Below, one piece after another: positions 42,983-52,404 of a DNA stretch of 64,000 nucleotides. Each line of letters starts with the position of its first letter. The stretch's first letter is position 1. Source of the DNA: Clostridia bacterium (lineage in GTDB: Bacteria > Bacillota > Clostridia > Oscillospirales > Acutalibacteraceae). Made by a program: the position numbers and the translations under genes. The stretch covers positions 53,290 through 117,289 of the forward strand of contig JAFWYP010000035.1 of the NCBI GenBank assembly GCA_017517665.1, read 5' to 3'. The notes under the pieces were generated by a model, which was not told the origin of the DNA, did no database searches, and saw nothing but the letters and a program-made list of their open reading frames with translations.

Positions 42983-44647
42983 TCAGTTCTCCTTTGCGTT
43001 CAAAAGCATTTCTTTTGCGGTTTCTATCTGCAGAGCAGTGAGATTTCCGCCTGCGGTTATCCTTGCAATTTCGGCGGCTCTGCCGTCAAAATCAAGGGTA
43101 TCAATCTTCGTATAAGTTTTTTCTTCATCAGCTGTCTTGCTGATTTTCATATGTTTATCAGCCTGCGCGGCAATTCTCGCAAGATGGGTTACGCAGATAA
43201 CCTGTCTGCCTTTTGAAACCTCATAAAGCTTGAGGGCGATTTTCTCTGCCGCAGAGCCGCTGACACCCGTATCAATTTCGTCAAATATAAGAGTTGATAT
43301 GTTATCCTTATCGGAAAGAACATTCTTTATTGCAAGCATTATTCTTGAAAGCTCGCCGCCCGAAGCAATTTTTGCAATTGCCTTGGGTTCCTGACCGGGG
43401 TTAGCGCTGATAAGGAATTCTATGGCATCGGCACCTCTGGATGTAAGTGCGGTTGCTTTTCTGTCAACAACAAAAGTAACCTTAGGCATATCAAGGAATT
43501 CAAGTTCCTCCTTGACCTGCATTTCAAATTCTTTTGCGGCAGTCATACGGCTTTCGGTTAATTGAGCTGAAAGAATTTTTATTTTATCGGAAAGCGCATA
43601 GAGCTTTTCTTCAAGCTCCGATATTCTTTCATCCGAAACTTCAATTGCATTTCTCTCTTCAACCGCTTTTTCAAGGCAATCAAGAATATCACTCTCATTT
43701 GCGCCGTATTTCATTGATATTCTGTAAAGAAAATCAAGTCTTTCATTGATTTCGGTGAGCCTTTCGGGACTGAAATCAAAGCTGTGTATGAGTTCTCTCA
43801 CCTGAGAAGAAACATCGGAAAGCTCATAAGTTACGGCACGCATATTCTTTGCGGCATCCTTTGCGCCGTCAAAAAATTTTGAAGCGGTATCAAGCTCATG
43901 TGCACAATCCTCCGCACCCGTTAAAAGACCGCTGTCGCTGACAAGTGCCGAATAAGCTTTTTCAAGCGATTTTATAACTCTTCCGCTGTTTTGCAGAAGC
44001 TCTTTTTCCTTTGAAAGTTCCTCTCGTTCACCGATACGGATATTTGCATCGGTGATTTCTTTTATCTGAAAATTAAGATAATCAAGCCTTGCCGCTTTTT
44101 CATCCCTTGTGTCATAAAGAGAATCAAGTTCCTTTTTAACGGAAACAAGCGCTGTGAAAACCTTTTTATATTCGGTTCTGAGCTCAAGGTTTTCTGCAAG
44201 AAGGTCAATAAACCCGCAATGCTTATCGGGCGACAAAAGTGCCTGGCTGTCATGCTGACCGTGAATGTTTATAAGACCCGAGCCGATTTCCTTAAGCGCG
44301 GAAACCGTTACGGGACAGCCGTTTATACGGCATGAATTCTTACCCGAAAGGCTCAGTGAACGGCTGAGAACGAGAGTTTTGTCAGGCATTTTTTCAACGC
44401 CCATTTCATCAAGAATGTTCTCCGTTTCGGCATTAATATCCGCAAAGGTTGCAAAAACCTTTGCACTTTCCGCACCCGAACGGATAAGCTCCCTTGACGT
44501 TCTTTCGCCGAGAACAGCATTGATTGAGTCAATTACAATAGACTTACCCGCACCCGTTTCGCCTGTCATAACATTAAGACCCGAGTCAAATTCAATCTCC
44601 GCACTTTCGATTACGGCTATATTTTCGATTTTTAAACCGACTAACAT
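42983..44647 (-). CDS. recN: DNA repair protein RecN
   Basis: A 554-residue SMC-like ATPase that helps join broken DNA ends. Walker A is GETGAGKS near residue 30, the ABC signature is SGGELSR, Walker B is LIFDEIDTGVSG, and the middle is a long coiled coil. The neighbours argR and nadK are the conserved Firmicutes context. Confidence 0.96.
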   Translation of the reverse strand: MLVGLKIENIAVIESAEIEFDSGLNVMTGETGAGKSIVIDSINAVLGERTSRELIRSGAESAKVFATFADINAETENILDEMGVEKMPDKTLVLSRSLSLSGKNSCRINGCPVTVSALKEIGSGLINIHGQHDSQALLSPDKHCGFIDLLAENLELRTEYKKVFTALVSVKKELDSLYDTRDEKAARLDYLNFQIKEITDANIRIGEREELSKEKELLQNSGRVIKSLEKAYSALVSDSGLLTGAEDCAHELDTASKFFDGAKDAAKNMRAVTYELSDVSSQVRELIHSFDFSPERLTEINERLDFLYRISMKYGANESDILDCLEKAVEERNAIEVSDERISELEEKLYALSDKIKILSAQLTESRMTAAKEFEMQVKEELEFLDMPKVTFVVDRKATALTSRGADAIEFLISANPGQEPKAIAKIASGGELSRIMLAIKNVLSDKDNISTLIFDEIDTGVSGSAAEKIALKLYEVSKGRQVICVTHLARIAAQADKHMKISKTADEEKTYTKIDTLDFDGRAAEIARITAGGNLTALQIETAKEMLLNAKEN

Positions 44648-44672
44648 ACGCGTTTTCTGTTCCCTTCAATAA

Positions 44673-45131
44673 TCAGCTGAGCAAATCCGCAATTGCATCT
44701 TTCATTTTGCAGGCAAGCTCGGGGGTTCTGCAAAGGGCAAAAATTGTGTCATCGCCTGCAAGAGTGCCCACAAGACCGTCCCAGTGCATGGAATCAAGAG
44801 CCGCGCACGCAGCCTGAGCCATGCCTGTGTAGCATTTGATGACAAGGGTATTGCCTGCATAATCGGCAGAAATAACGGAGTGGCTGAAAATGCTTCTGTA
44901 TTTTCCGAGAAGCTCACCCGATTCACCGTTATCAACCGCATAACGGCTTCTTCCCATTTCGTCAACTTTTTTTATCAGGCGCAAATCCTTGATATCTCTT
45001 GAAATCGTTGCCTGAGTTGTGTCAAAGCCCTCCTTGCGGAGCATTTCGAGAAGGTCTGTCTGAGTTGAAAGGCAATTTTCTTCGATTAATCTGATTATCG
45101 CTTCATGTCTTTTCTTTTTCACTTTTTTCAT
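44673..45131 (-). CDS. argR: arginine repressor ArgR
   Basis: A 152-residue arginine-sensing repressor with winged helix (about 5-70: STQTDLLEMLRKEGFDTTQA, TISRDIKDLRLIK) and the C-terminal hexamerisation domain (about 80-150, ending AGDDTIFALCRT). It controls arginine metabolism and is conserved upstream of recN in Firmicutes. Confidence 0.95.
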   Translation of the reverse strand: MKKVKKKRHEAIIRLIEENCLSTQTDLLEMLRKEGFDTTQATISRDIKDLRLIKKVDEMGRSRYAVDNGESGELLGKYRSIFSHSVISADYAGNTLVIKCYTGMAQAACAALDSMHWDGLVGTLAGDDTIFALCRTPELACKMKDAIADLLS

Positions 45132-45151
45132 CCTTTCGCATCAAAGAATCA

Positions 45152-46003
45152 TTATCGTCTCTGAGCTAATTTTTTATATAAGATGTCGATAAAATTATCC
45201 GACTTTATTCTGATAAAATCCGCCGTTAACCCTGCTCTTGAAATTTCCGCACGGCATCCGGGGGCAATAACAATCGGTTCTGCACCGTCGTTGGATATGC
45301 ACAAAGGCAAATCCTCCGCAGAGGTAACGGTTATGACAGCATCGGGTCTGAAAATCAGAGAACGGTCAACAAGAGAATGGGGACAAAGCGGAGTTAAAAG
45401 TATGCTTTCAAGCTCGGGATCAACTATCGGTCCGCCTGCAGAAAGAGAATAAGCCGTTGAACCCGTCGGTGTTGAAACAAGAACGCCGTCGCAAAGATAG
45501 CTGTTAAACTTTTTGCCGTCAAGAGCAACATCAATCGCCGTCATTCTCTGCTTTTCTTCGTTGGTTATAAGACAGTCGTTGACACAATAACCTTTATCGG
45601 TTACAATTCCGTCTTCATCAATAATTTTAGTTTTGAGAAGAAGTCTTTTATCGAGAGTGTAATCACCGTCAATAAGCCTTGAAAGCAGGCTCAGCTCGTT
45701 ATCCTCAAGACCTGCCATAAAAGCAAGCCTGCCTGCATTAATTCCGAGAATGGGTTTTTGTGCCGTAACAGCAAGTTTTGCGGCATGGATAATTGAGCCG
45801 TCACCGCCTATTGCAATCACCGCATCACAAGCCGAAACAGCTTCTTCAATCGGAAGAAATTCCGCACCGGTAAACTCAAAATCATTTTTGTATTCCGTTG
45901 AAAAAAAGTATTCTGCACCGAGATTTTTAAGGCTTTCGCATATTCCTGCGGTGACTTTGAACGCTTCGTTTCGGGTCAGATTCGGCATAAGAACAATTCT
46001 CAT
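45152..46003 (-). CDS. nadK: NAD kinase
   Basis: A 283-residue enzyme that phosphorylates NAD to NADP. It shows AIGGDGSIIHAAKL, GINAGRLAFMAG, the second diacidic motif region NDCLITNEEKQRM and STPTGSTAYSLSAGGPIV. Length and order are standard. It lies between tlyA (14 bases) and argR (20 bases). Confidence 0.96.
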   Translation of the reverse strand: MRIVLMPNLTRNEAFKVTAGICESLKNLGAEYFFSTEYKNDFEFTGAEFLPIEEAVSACDAVIAIGGDGSIIHAAKLAVTAQKPILGINAGRLAFMAGLEDNELSLLSRLIDGDYTLDKRLLLKTKIIDEDGIVTDKGYCVNDCLITNEEKQRMTAIDVALDGKKFNSYLCDGVLVSTPTGSTAYSLSAGGPIVDPELESILLTPLCPHSLVDRSLIFRPDAVITVTSAEDLPLCISNDGAEPIVIAPGCRAEISRAGLTADFIRIKSDNFIDILYKKLAQRR

Positions 46004-46017
46004 TTTCTTATCCCCTT

Positions 46018-46827
46018 TTATTTATCAAGATTTTCATGCGAACGCTCAACAAGCTCCTTAACAGAGCCTTCCCAGAGCATTTCGCCGTTTTCGCATTTTT
46101 CTATGTACATTAAATATTCTATGTTGCCCTCAGGTCCTTTTATCGGTGAAAAATCAACATTGAGAACCTTAAATCCGTTTTCTGCGGCAAAAGCTGTTAT
46201 GTTTGCAACAACCTCTTCATGCACGCTTTTATCACGAACAACACCTTTTTTGCCTATATTTTCCTTACCTGCTTCAAACTGGGGCTTTATGAGGCACACG
46301 GAATGGCCGCCGTTTTTAAGCAGAGTATGCATAACGGGAAGAATAAGCTTCAGCGATATAAATGAAACGTCAACGCTCGCAAAATCAATCTCATCGGGCA
46401 CCTGCTCACGGGTAACATATCTGAAATTTGTTCTTTCGAGATTAACCACTCTTTCGTCACAGCGAAGCTTCCATGCAAGCTGACCGTAGCCCACATCAAT
46501 TGCATAAACTTTCTTTGCACCGTTTGTGAGCATACAGTCTGTGAAGCCGCCGGTTGATGCACCGATATCCATGCAGATACAGTCATTAAGGTCAAGTCCG
46601 AAGCTTTTGACAGCTTTATCAAGCTTAAGACCGCCTCTGCTGACAAAGGGATTGACCGCACCTCTGACTTCGATAACATCGGTTTCTTTTATATTCACGC
46701 CGCCCTTAAGAGCTTTCTGACCGTTGAGATAAACACTTCCTGCCATAATCATGGCTTTTGCCTTTTCTCTTGTTTCGGCATATCCTCTTTCATAAACGGC
46801 AACATCGAGCCGCATTTTTTCACTCAT
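46018..46827 (-). CDS. tlyA: TlyA-type rRNA 2'-O-methyltransferase/hemolysin family protein
   Basis: A 269-residue protein with an N-terminal S4 RNA-binding domain (about 4-60: RLDVAVYERGYAETREKAKA) and an FtsJ-like methyltransferase domain (about 60-245: CMDIGASTGGFTDCML). TlyA methylates ribosomal RNA at the ribose, linked to capreomycin sensitivity where studied. Its start overlaps dxs by 4 bases. Confidence 0.95.
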   Translation of the reverse strand: MSEKMRLDVAVYERGYAETREKAKAMIMAGSVYLNGQKALKGGVNIKETDVIEVRGAVNPFVSRGGLKLDKAVKSFGLDLNDCICMDIGASTGGFTDCMLTNGAKKVYAIDVGYGQLAWKLRCDERVVNLERTNFRYVTREQVPDEIDFASVDVSFISLKLILPVMHTLLKNGGHSVCLIKPQFEAGKENIGKKGVVRDKSVHEEVVANITAFAAENGFKVLNVDFSPIKGPEGNIEYLMYIEKCENGEMLWEGSVKELVERSHENLDK

Positions 46828-48677
46828 ATCTGAACCTCTTTTTCGATTTTCAGTGCCATACCGTCGGCATCCATCGAATATTTTTCCATAAGTCTTGCAA
46901 CACTTGCGTGCGCAACAAACTCATCGTCAACCGCAGTTACCGAATAACCGCCTTTATATCCTTTTTCAAGAAGAAGTGAAGCAAATTTTTCTGCAACACC
47001 GCCCGAACGCATCCCTTCTTCAAAGAAGAATATCTTTTCGCATTCAAGAGCGTTTTCAACCGCACCTGTCGGCATAGGTTTTATTTTATTCAGCTTTATA
47101 ATCCTGACATCAATGCCTTTTGCACGCAGCTTTTCAACCGCTTCAAGAGCATTGAAATAAAGCCTGCCGTAGGTTACAAGCGCAATTTTTCCGTTACCGA
47201 TAACCTCAAAATCTCCGCCTGCTTTTATGTCTGTTCCGATTTCGGGCATACTGCCTCTGGGATATCTTATGATTATAAGGTTTTCGTCCTTATAAAATGC
47301 ATTATAAAGAGCATTGTTTAGCTCCGGATAGGTTGCGGGAGAATAAACGGTTGTGTTGGGTATGCTCTGCACAAGTGCCGCATCAAAAAGTCCCTGATGC
47401 GTTTCGCCGTCCTCGCCCACAAAGCCTGCTCTGTCAACGGCAATAATCATTTTCTGTCTCTGAAGCGCACCGTCGTGAATAAGCTGGTCTGCACATCTCT
47501 GGAGAAATGTTGAATAAACCGCAAAAACGGGAAGCATACCCGCTGCGGAAAGACCGCTTGCAAATGTTACCGCGTGTTCTTCCGCTATACCGACATCAAA
47601 AAATCTGTCGGGATATTTTTTTGAAAATTCTTCAAGACCCGTACCGAGTGCCATTGCAGCCGTGATTGCACAGATTCTTTTATTCTTTGAAGCAAATTCC
47701 GAAAGTGCTTTACCGAAACGGGTTGAATAACAGTCGCCGCCGCCGAGAGGTTCACCTGTATTTATATCAAACTTTGAAATTCCGTGGAACTTTTCAGGCG
47801 CATTTTCCGCAAAATCGTATCCTCTGCCTTTGAGAGTATTGATATGAATAACAACGGGACGTTCAACCATCTTTGCGCTGTTCATCGCTTCGCAGAGCTT
47901 TGAAATGTTGTGTCCGTCAATAGGTCCTATATATTTGAATCCCAAATCCTCAAAAAACGAGCTGGAATAGATAATGTTCTTAATTGTGTTTTTTAATTTA
48001 AAAAGATGATTTGAAAGCGATTTTCCGACAACGGGAATTTTGTTGAGTGCCTTTTCCGTACCTGCCTTGAATCTGTAGTATTCGGGCTTTGCTCTGACGG
48101 AAGCAAGATATCTCGCCATTGCACCGACGTTTTCGGAAATCGACATTTCGTTATCATTGAGAATAACAATTAGTCTTGTTTTGGTTGAGCCTGCATGGTT
48201 GAGTGCTTCATACGCCATACCGTTGCCGAATGAGCCGTCACCGATAACCGCCACGGCATAATTTTTGTTGCCCTTTGCGGCATTTGCTGCGGCAACACCT
48301 GCAGCCTGAGAAACGGAAACACCTGCATGACCCTCATAAAAGCTGTCATGCTCGCTCTCATCGGGGCGCACAAAACCCGATATTCCGCCCTCCTTGCGAA
48401 GAGTGGAGAATTCGGAATATCTTCCCGTTAAAATCTTATGAGTATAAGCCTGATGACCGACATCCCAGATAATTTTATCATCGGGAGAGCGGAAACTCTT
48501 ATGAAGAGCAACAGTCAGCTCAACCGTACCGAGATTTGATGCAAGATGACCGCCCGTTGATGCAACGGTATCAATCAGAACTTTGCGTATCTCTGTGCAC
48601 AGCGTTTCAAGACCCGCACCGTCAAGATTTCTTATATCCGACGGATGCTTTATATTTTCAAGAATTGTTTGATTCAT
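46824..48677 (-). CDS. dxs: 1-deoxy-D-xylulose-5-phosphate synthase
   Basis: A 617-residue thiamine-diphosphate enzyme making DXP, the first step of the MEP isoprenoid pathway. The TPP motif is GDGSFGNGM to ILNDN, with HGISKFD, GIAEEHAV and the transketolase C-terminal domain (about 480-610). It lies in the classic order with ispA, 3 bases away, so the pathway is organised as an operon. Confidence 0.97.
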   Translation of the reverse strand: MNQTILENIKHPSDIRNLDGAGLETLCTEIRKVLIDTVASTGGHLASNLGTVELTVALHKSFRSPDDKIIWDVGHQAYTHKILTGRYSEFSTLRKEGGISGFVRPDESEHDSFYEGHAGVSVSQAAGVAAANAAKGNKNYAVAVIGDGSFGNGMAYEALNHAGSTKTRLIVILNDNEMSISENVGAMARYLASVRAKPEYYRFKAGTEKALNKIPVVGKSLSNHLFKLKNTIKNIIYSSSFFEDLGFKYIGPIDGHNISKLCEAMNSAKMVERPVVIHINTLKGRGYDFAENAPEKFHGISKFDINTGEPLGGGDCYSTRFGKALSEFASKNKRICAITAAMALGTGLEEFSKKYPDRFFDVGIAEEHAVTFASGLSAAGMLPVFAVYSTFLQRCADQLIHDGALQRQKMIIAVDRAGFVGEDGETHQGLFDAALVQSIPNTTVYSPATYPELNNALYNAFYKDENLIIIRYPRGSMPEIGTDIKAGGDFEVIGNGKIALVTYGRLYFNALEAVEKLRAKGIDVRIIKLNKIKPMPTGAVENALECEKIFFFEEGMRSGGVAEKFASLLLEKGYKGGYSVTAVDDEFVAHASVARLMEKYSMDADGMALKIEKEVQI

Positions 48678-48680
48678 AAA

Positions 48681-49583
48681 TCAGTTTTTTCTGCTCGCAA
48701 GCTTATCGGCAAGCTGAGCAAGAAATTCTCCTTCACCACCGAAAATATTTAACGCTTCCTTTGCTTCTGCGGTAAGCTTTTCAGCATATTCAGCCGATTT
48801 TTCAAGTCCGAGAAGCGAAACATAGGTTGACTTTTCGTTTTCGCTGTCACTTCCTATAGGCTTTCCGAGTGTTTGTTCGTCGCTTGTAACATCAAGGATA
48901 TCGTCAACAATCTGGAAAGCAAGTCCGATATTCCCGCTGTAAATTTCAGCGGCTTTTTTTTTCTCATTATCGGCACCTGCGGCTATACATCCCATAACGC
49001 AGGACACCCTTATCATTTCACCTGTTTTGAGTCTGTCGGTTTCTTTAACAGCATCAAGCGGCGCGGATTTTCCTTCGTTTGCAAGGTCCATAACCTGACC
49101 TGCAATCATACCCGAACAGCCTGCCGCCTTTGCAAGCTCAAGACCTGCCCTTGCTTTTGCTTCGGCACTTACGCCCTCTGCGGCAAGAACCGTCTCAAAC
49201 GCAAGAGTGAGAAGTGCATCACCTGCAAGAAGCGCATTTGCTTCTCCGAAAACCTTATGACTTGAGGGTTTGCCTCTTCTCACATCATCATCATCCATGC
49301 ACGGCAAATCATCGTGAATGAGCGAATAGGTGTGAATCATCTCCGCCGCAAGTGAAAACGGAATTGCTTTTTTGAAATCACCGCCGCACACACGGCAGAA
49401 CTCGAGAGTCAGCATGGGTCTTATGCGCTTACCGCCGTTACTGAGTGAATACGCCATAGCTTTCAGCATTTCGGAAAGACCCGTTGATTCTCTGCCCTCA
49501 AACATTTTTTCGGAAACATATTTATCTGCCGCTTCATTGATAAGAGCGACATATTCATTAAATCTATTATTAAATTCCGTCAT
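48681..49583 (-). CDS. ispA: polyprenyl (farnesyl/geranylgeranyl) diphosphate synthase
   Basis: A 300-residue trans-prenyltransferase. The first aspartate-rich motif is HDDLPCMDDDD, the second IVDDILD, and GKRIRP and GEMIRVS complete the site. Such IspA-type enzymes usually make farnesyl diphosphate; the chain length cannot be fixed from sequence alone. It overlaps xseB by 4 bases. Confidence 0.94.
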   Translation of the reverse strand: MTEFNNRFNEYVALINEAADKYVSEKMFEGRESTGLSEMLKAMAYSLSNGGKRIRPMLTLEFCRVCGGDFKKAIPFSLAAEMIHTYSLIHDDLPCMDDDDVRRGKPSSHKVFGEANALLAGDALLTLAFETVLAAEGVSAEAKARAGLELAKAAGCSGMIAGQVMDLANEGKSAPLDAVKETDRLKTGEMIRVSCVMGCIAAGADNEKKKAAEIYSGNIGLAFQIVDDILDVTSDEQTLGKPIGSDSENEKSTYVSLLGLEKSAEYAEKLTAEAKEALNIFGGEGEFLAQLADKLASRKN

Positions 49584-49774
49584 TGACTCTCACCTGCAGA
49601 AAGTTCTGATATTTTAAGCTGAGCAGCATCAAGACTCTTTGAGCATTTCGCCGCAAGAGCCGTACCTTCTTCATAAAGCTTCATCATTTCTTCAAGGGAA
49701 AGATTGCCGTTTTCAAGCTTGTCCACAATTTCTTCAAGCCTTGCGACTACTTTTTCATAAGTCATTTTTTCCAT
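49580..49774 (-). CDS. xseB: exodeoxyribonuclease VII small subunit
   Basis: A 64-residue helical protein, the small subunit of ExoVII. It shows TYEKVVARLEEIVDKLENG and SLEEMMKLYEEG, the family core. I chose ATG 49774; a TTG six bases earlier overlaps the xseA stop. Its large-subunit partner xseA carries an in-frame TAG upstream, so ExoVII may not be assembled. Confidence 0.93.
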   Translation of the reverse strand: MEKMTYEKVVARLEEIVDKLENGNLSLEEMMKLYEEGTALAAKCSKSLDAAQLKISELSAGESQ

Positions 49775-49776
49775 AT

Positions 49777-50976
49777 TCAACAGCCCTTTACTTCACATTC
49801 AATTTCGCCGTTACTGACCCTGACATTAATCATGTCACCTTTTCTGACATCGGAAACATCCGTTATTATCCTGCCTTCTTTGGTTGCAACGCTGTAGCCT
49901 CTTGCAAGAATTTTGAGGGGACTCATCGCATCAAGCTTTGCACAAATGGCAGAAAACTCCTTTGATTTAACCGTAACGCTTTGTTTAACAGCATTTTCCA
50001 TTGCCATGCTTGCACGGTCACAGCGTACACGGAGATTATCAATATAGTTCTGCGGACTCATTCTCTGCAGAACGGATTTTTTAATTTCAAGTCTTGCACG
50101 TTCAACACCGATTTTATCGGAAACTGCAGAATCAAGCCGCCGCTTCATATTACCGAGCATTTCCTTCTGCTGATACATATCGGGCACGGCAAGTTCAGCT
50201 GCCGCGGAAGGCGTCGGTGCTCTTAAATCTGCCGCAAAATCGCAGATTGTGAAATCCGTTTCATGACCTACTGCGGAAATAACGGGAATATCGCTTGCCG
50301 CAACAGCTCTTGCAACGATTTCTTCGTTGAATGCCCAGAGTTCCTCAATCGAGCCGCCGCCTCTGCCTACAATCAGAACATCCGCAGCTTTTTGTTTGTT
50401 GAACTCCTCAATCGCCGCTTTAATCTGCGGTGCGGCATAATCGCCCTGCACGGCAACGGGACACAGTATTAGCTCCGTCATAGGAAATCTTCTTGAAATA
50501 ACATTGATTATATCTCTAATCGCCGCACCCGTAGGTGATGTTACAACACCGACTCTCTGAGGATATGCGGGTATGGTTTTCTTCTTTTCGGTATCAAAAA
50601 GACCTTCTTTTGCAAGCCTTTCTTTAAGCTGTTCAAAAGCATAGCTCAATGCGCCTATTCCGTCGGGCTACATATCGTCAATATAAAGCTGATACTGACC
50701 GTCACGCTCAAAAACGGAAACTCTGCCTTTGATGATAACGCTCATTGCGTTTTCGGGCATGAATTTAAGGTGCATATTTGCGGTTTTGAACATGACCGCT
50801 TTTATCGACGAAAACTCGTCTTTGATTGTCATATAAAAATGACCGGTTTTATAGTGATTTGTGAAATTGGATATTTCACCCTGAACAAAAACCGTCTGCA
50901 GATTTCTGTCCTGTTCAATAATCGACTTAACGTATCTGTTAAGCTGGCTTACGCTCAGAACAACTCCGTCAGGCAT
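49777..50976 (-). pseudogene. xseA: exodeoxyribonuclease VII large subunit, interrupted by in-frame TAG
   Basis: The full frame would be 399 residues, the normal length for XseA, which degrades single-stranded DNA. Residues 1-102 are the OB-fold domain (start VLSVSQLNRYVKS). Codon 103 is TAG (50668-50670 on the minus strand), right after YQLYIDDM, where homologues read DMQPDGIGAL; a CAG-to-TAG change explains it exactly. The rest (SYAFEQLKERLAKEGLF, VVTSPTGAAIRDI, RGGGSIEELWAFN) is intact in the same frame with no other defect. Re-initiation at a TTG (50649) is conceivable, as is read-through or a sequencing error. Confidence 0.88.
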
Positions 50977-51913
50977 TATCCTTCGCTCCTTTCAAAGAAG
51001 CAAGATATGCAATACCTGCCGCATTGTCACAAGAAAAATCGGGGTGTGCAAAGCTTGCGTTTTTATATCTGCTTGTGATTTTTTCTCTGATAATTGAATT
51101 TGACATAACTCCGCCTGCATAAACAAGAGGCAAATCACCGTATTTCTCAATTGCATAATCCGTCATTTTTTCAACGGTTTTTGCAACAAAATCTATGCAG
51201 TAACGGGCAACATTCTCATGTTTCTCACTTGTATCAAGCATTTTTCTGCACTGATTTTCAAGACCCGAAAGACTACAATTTCCGTCTTTGACACAAATTT
51301 TGGGATTATATTTCTCCGTACTTTTCAAAGCAAGCTTTTCAAGCTCTTTTCCGCAAGGAAAGGAAATGCCCATCATAACTCCGGCACGGTCAACAGCCTG
51401 TCCGCAGTTGAGATCGAGTGTTTCGCCGATTATCCGAATATCGAAAATCCTCTCATTATCCGGAGAAACCAGCAGCATTTCGCTTGTTCCGCCCGAAACA
51501 TGAAAGGCAATAAATTTTTCTTTAATAAGTTCTGTTTTGTTGCAGGAATACAAAGCAGCGGATATATGACCGGACTGATGCGAGAAACCGTAAACTGGCT
51601 TACTCATGGCTGCACCGATGCAATTGGCGGCATTGATGCCGACAAGGAAACAAGGCATGTATGAGCCTTCGGCATCTCTCGGCTTTTCCGAAACACCTAT
51701 AGCATCAATCTCCGCGCCGTATTCATCAAACAGCTCTTTCATCAAAGGATAAAGTCTTGCAGTATGGTGAAAAACCGCATCACTCTGACGAAGCCCCTTC
51801 TCCCCTTCTTTGACGGGTAAAAGGAGCTTTTTCTGATGCATTTCACCGCTGACGCTGTTATAAAGGCAGACAGAGGTTGTGTAGTTGCTTGTGTCGATTC
51901 CGAGAGTAAGCAT
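50969..51913 (-). CDS. TsaD/Kae1-like paralogue
   Basis: A 314-residue ASKHA-fold protein related to TsaD, which makes the t6A modification of tRNA. Metal histidines are in FSHQSGHISAA (HxxxxH as in TsaD) and AGGVMSNS and DNAAGIAY are conserved. It is not the main TsaD by context: it sits between nusB and xseA in Clostridia, and it is shorter, with a divergent N-terminus. Its overlap with xseA (8 bases) and 1-base overlap with nusB show tight coupling. Function unknown. Confidence 0.78.
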   Translation of the reverse strand: MLTLGIDTSNYTTSVCLYNSVSGEMHQKKLLLPVKEGEKGLRQSDAVFHHTARLYPLMKELFDEYGAEIDAIGVSEKPRDAEGSYMPCFLVGINAANCIGAAMSKPVYGFSHQSGHISAALYSCNKTELIKEKFIAFHVSGGTSEMLLVSPDNERIFDIRIIGETLDLNCGQAVDRAGVMMGISFPCGKELEKLALKSTEKYNPKICVKDGNCSLSGLENQCRKMLDTSEKHENVARYCIDFVAKTVEKMTDYAIEKYGDLPLVYAGGVMSNSIIREKITSRYKNASFAHPDFSCDNAAGIAYLASLKGAKDNA

Positions 51914-52314
51914 TATTTTTCTTCCTTTGCGATTGTGCTGAGAACGCCGTTTACAAACGAATAATCATCCTTTGATGCATATTTCTTGCAAAGCTCAACA
52001 GCTTCGTTAATTGAAACACCGACGGGAATATCGTCATAAAAAAGAATCTCACATATTGCAAGGCGCATAACCGCAAGGGCAACCTTTGAAATTCTGTTCA
52101 TCTTCCATTTAGCGGAATTCTTTTCAATGGCAGCATCAATCACTTCAAGATTTTCATTGACCTTAACAGCAAGATTTTTTGCAAAATCACTTTCCACAAT
52201 AATTTCGTTTTCAAGAGCTGTTTCATAAAGCTCCGAAACGCTCATTTCCTCATTGAACGATTTTTCAAAAAGCAGGATAAAAGCCTGTTCTCTCTCTTCA
52301 CGTCTTGTAAGCAT
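51913..52314 (-). CDS. nusB: transcription antitermination factor NusB
   Basis: A 133-residue all-helical factor that binds boxA RNA with NusE to allow rRNA transcription. The family ends are RREEREQAFILLFEKSF, AICEILFYDDIPVGVSINEA and YASKDDYSFVNGVLSTI. The ribosome binding site GGAGG is six bases before the ATG and touches a stem-loop (52325-52351). Confidence 0.94.
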   Translation of the reverse strand: MLTRREEREQAFILLFEKSFNEEMSVSELYETALENEIIVESDFAKNLAVKVNENLEVIDAAIEKNSAKWKMNRISKVALAVMRLAICEILFYDDIPVGVSINEAVELCKKYASKDDYSFVNGVLSTIAKEEK

Positions 52315-52324
52315 AATATTCCTC

Positions 52325-52351
52325 CGAGTAGGGTTAACCCCATATTACTCG
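52325..52351 (-). promoter_or_regulatory. leader hairpin touching the nusB ribosome binding site
   Basis: On the minus strand CGAGTA and TACTCG close a stem around the inner palindrome GGGTTAACCC; the last stem base is the first G of GGAGG. It may hinder nusB translation or end transcription of the spoIIIA operon (no T-run follows). Confidence 0.5.
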
Positions 52352-52404
52352 TTGATTATACCATTAAATGATTAAATATACAACTATATTTTATAAAATA
52401 TTTA

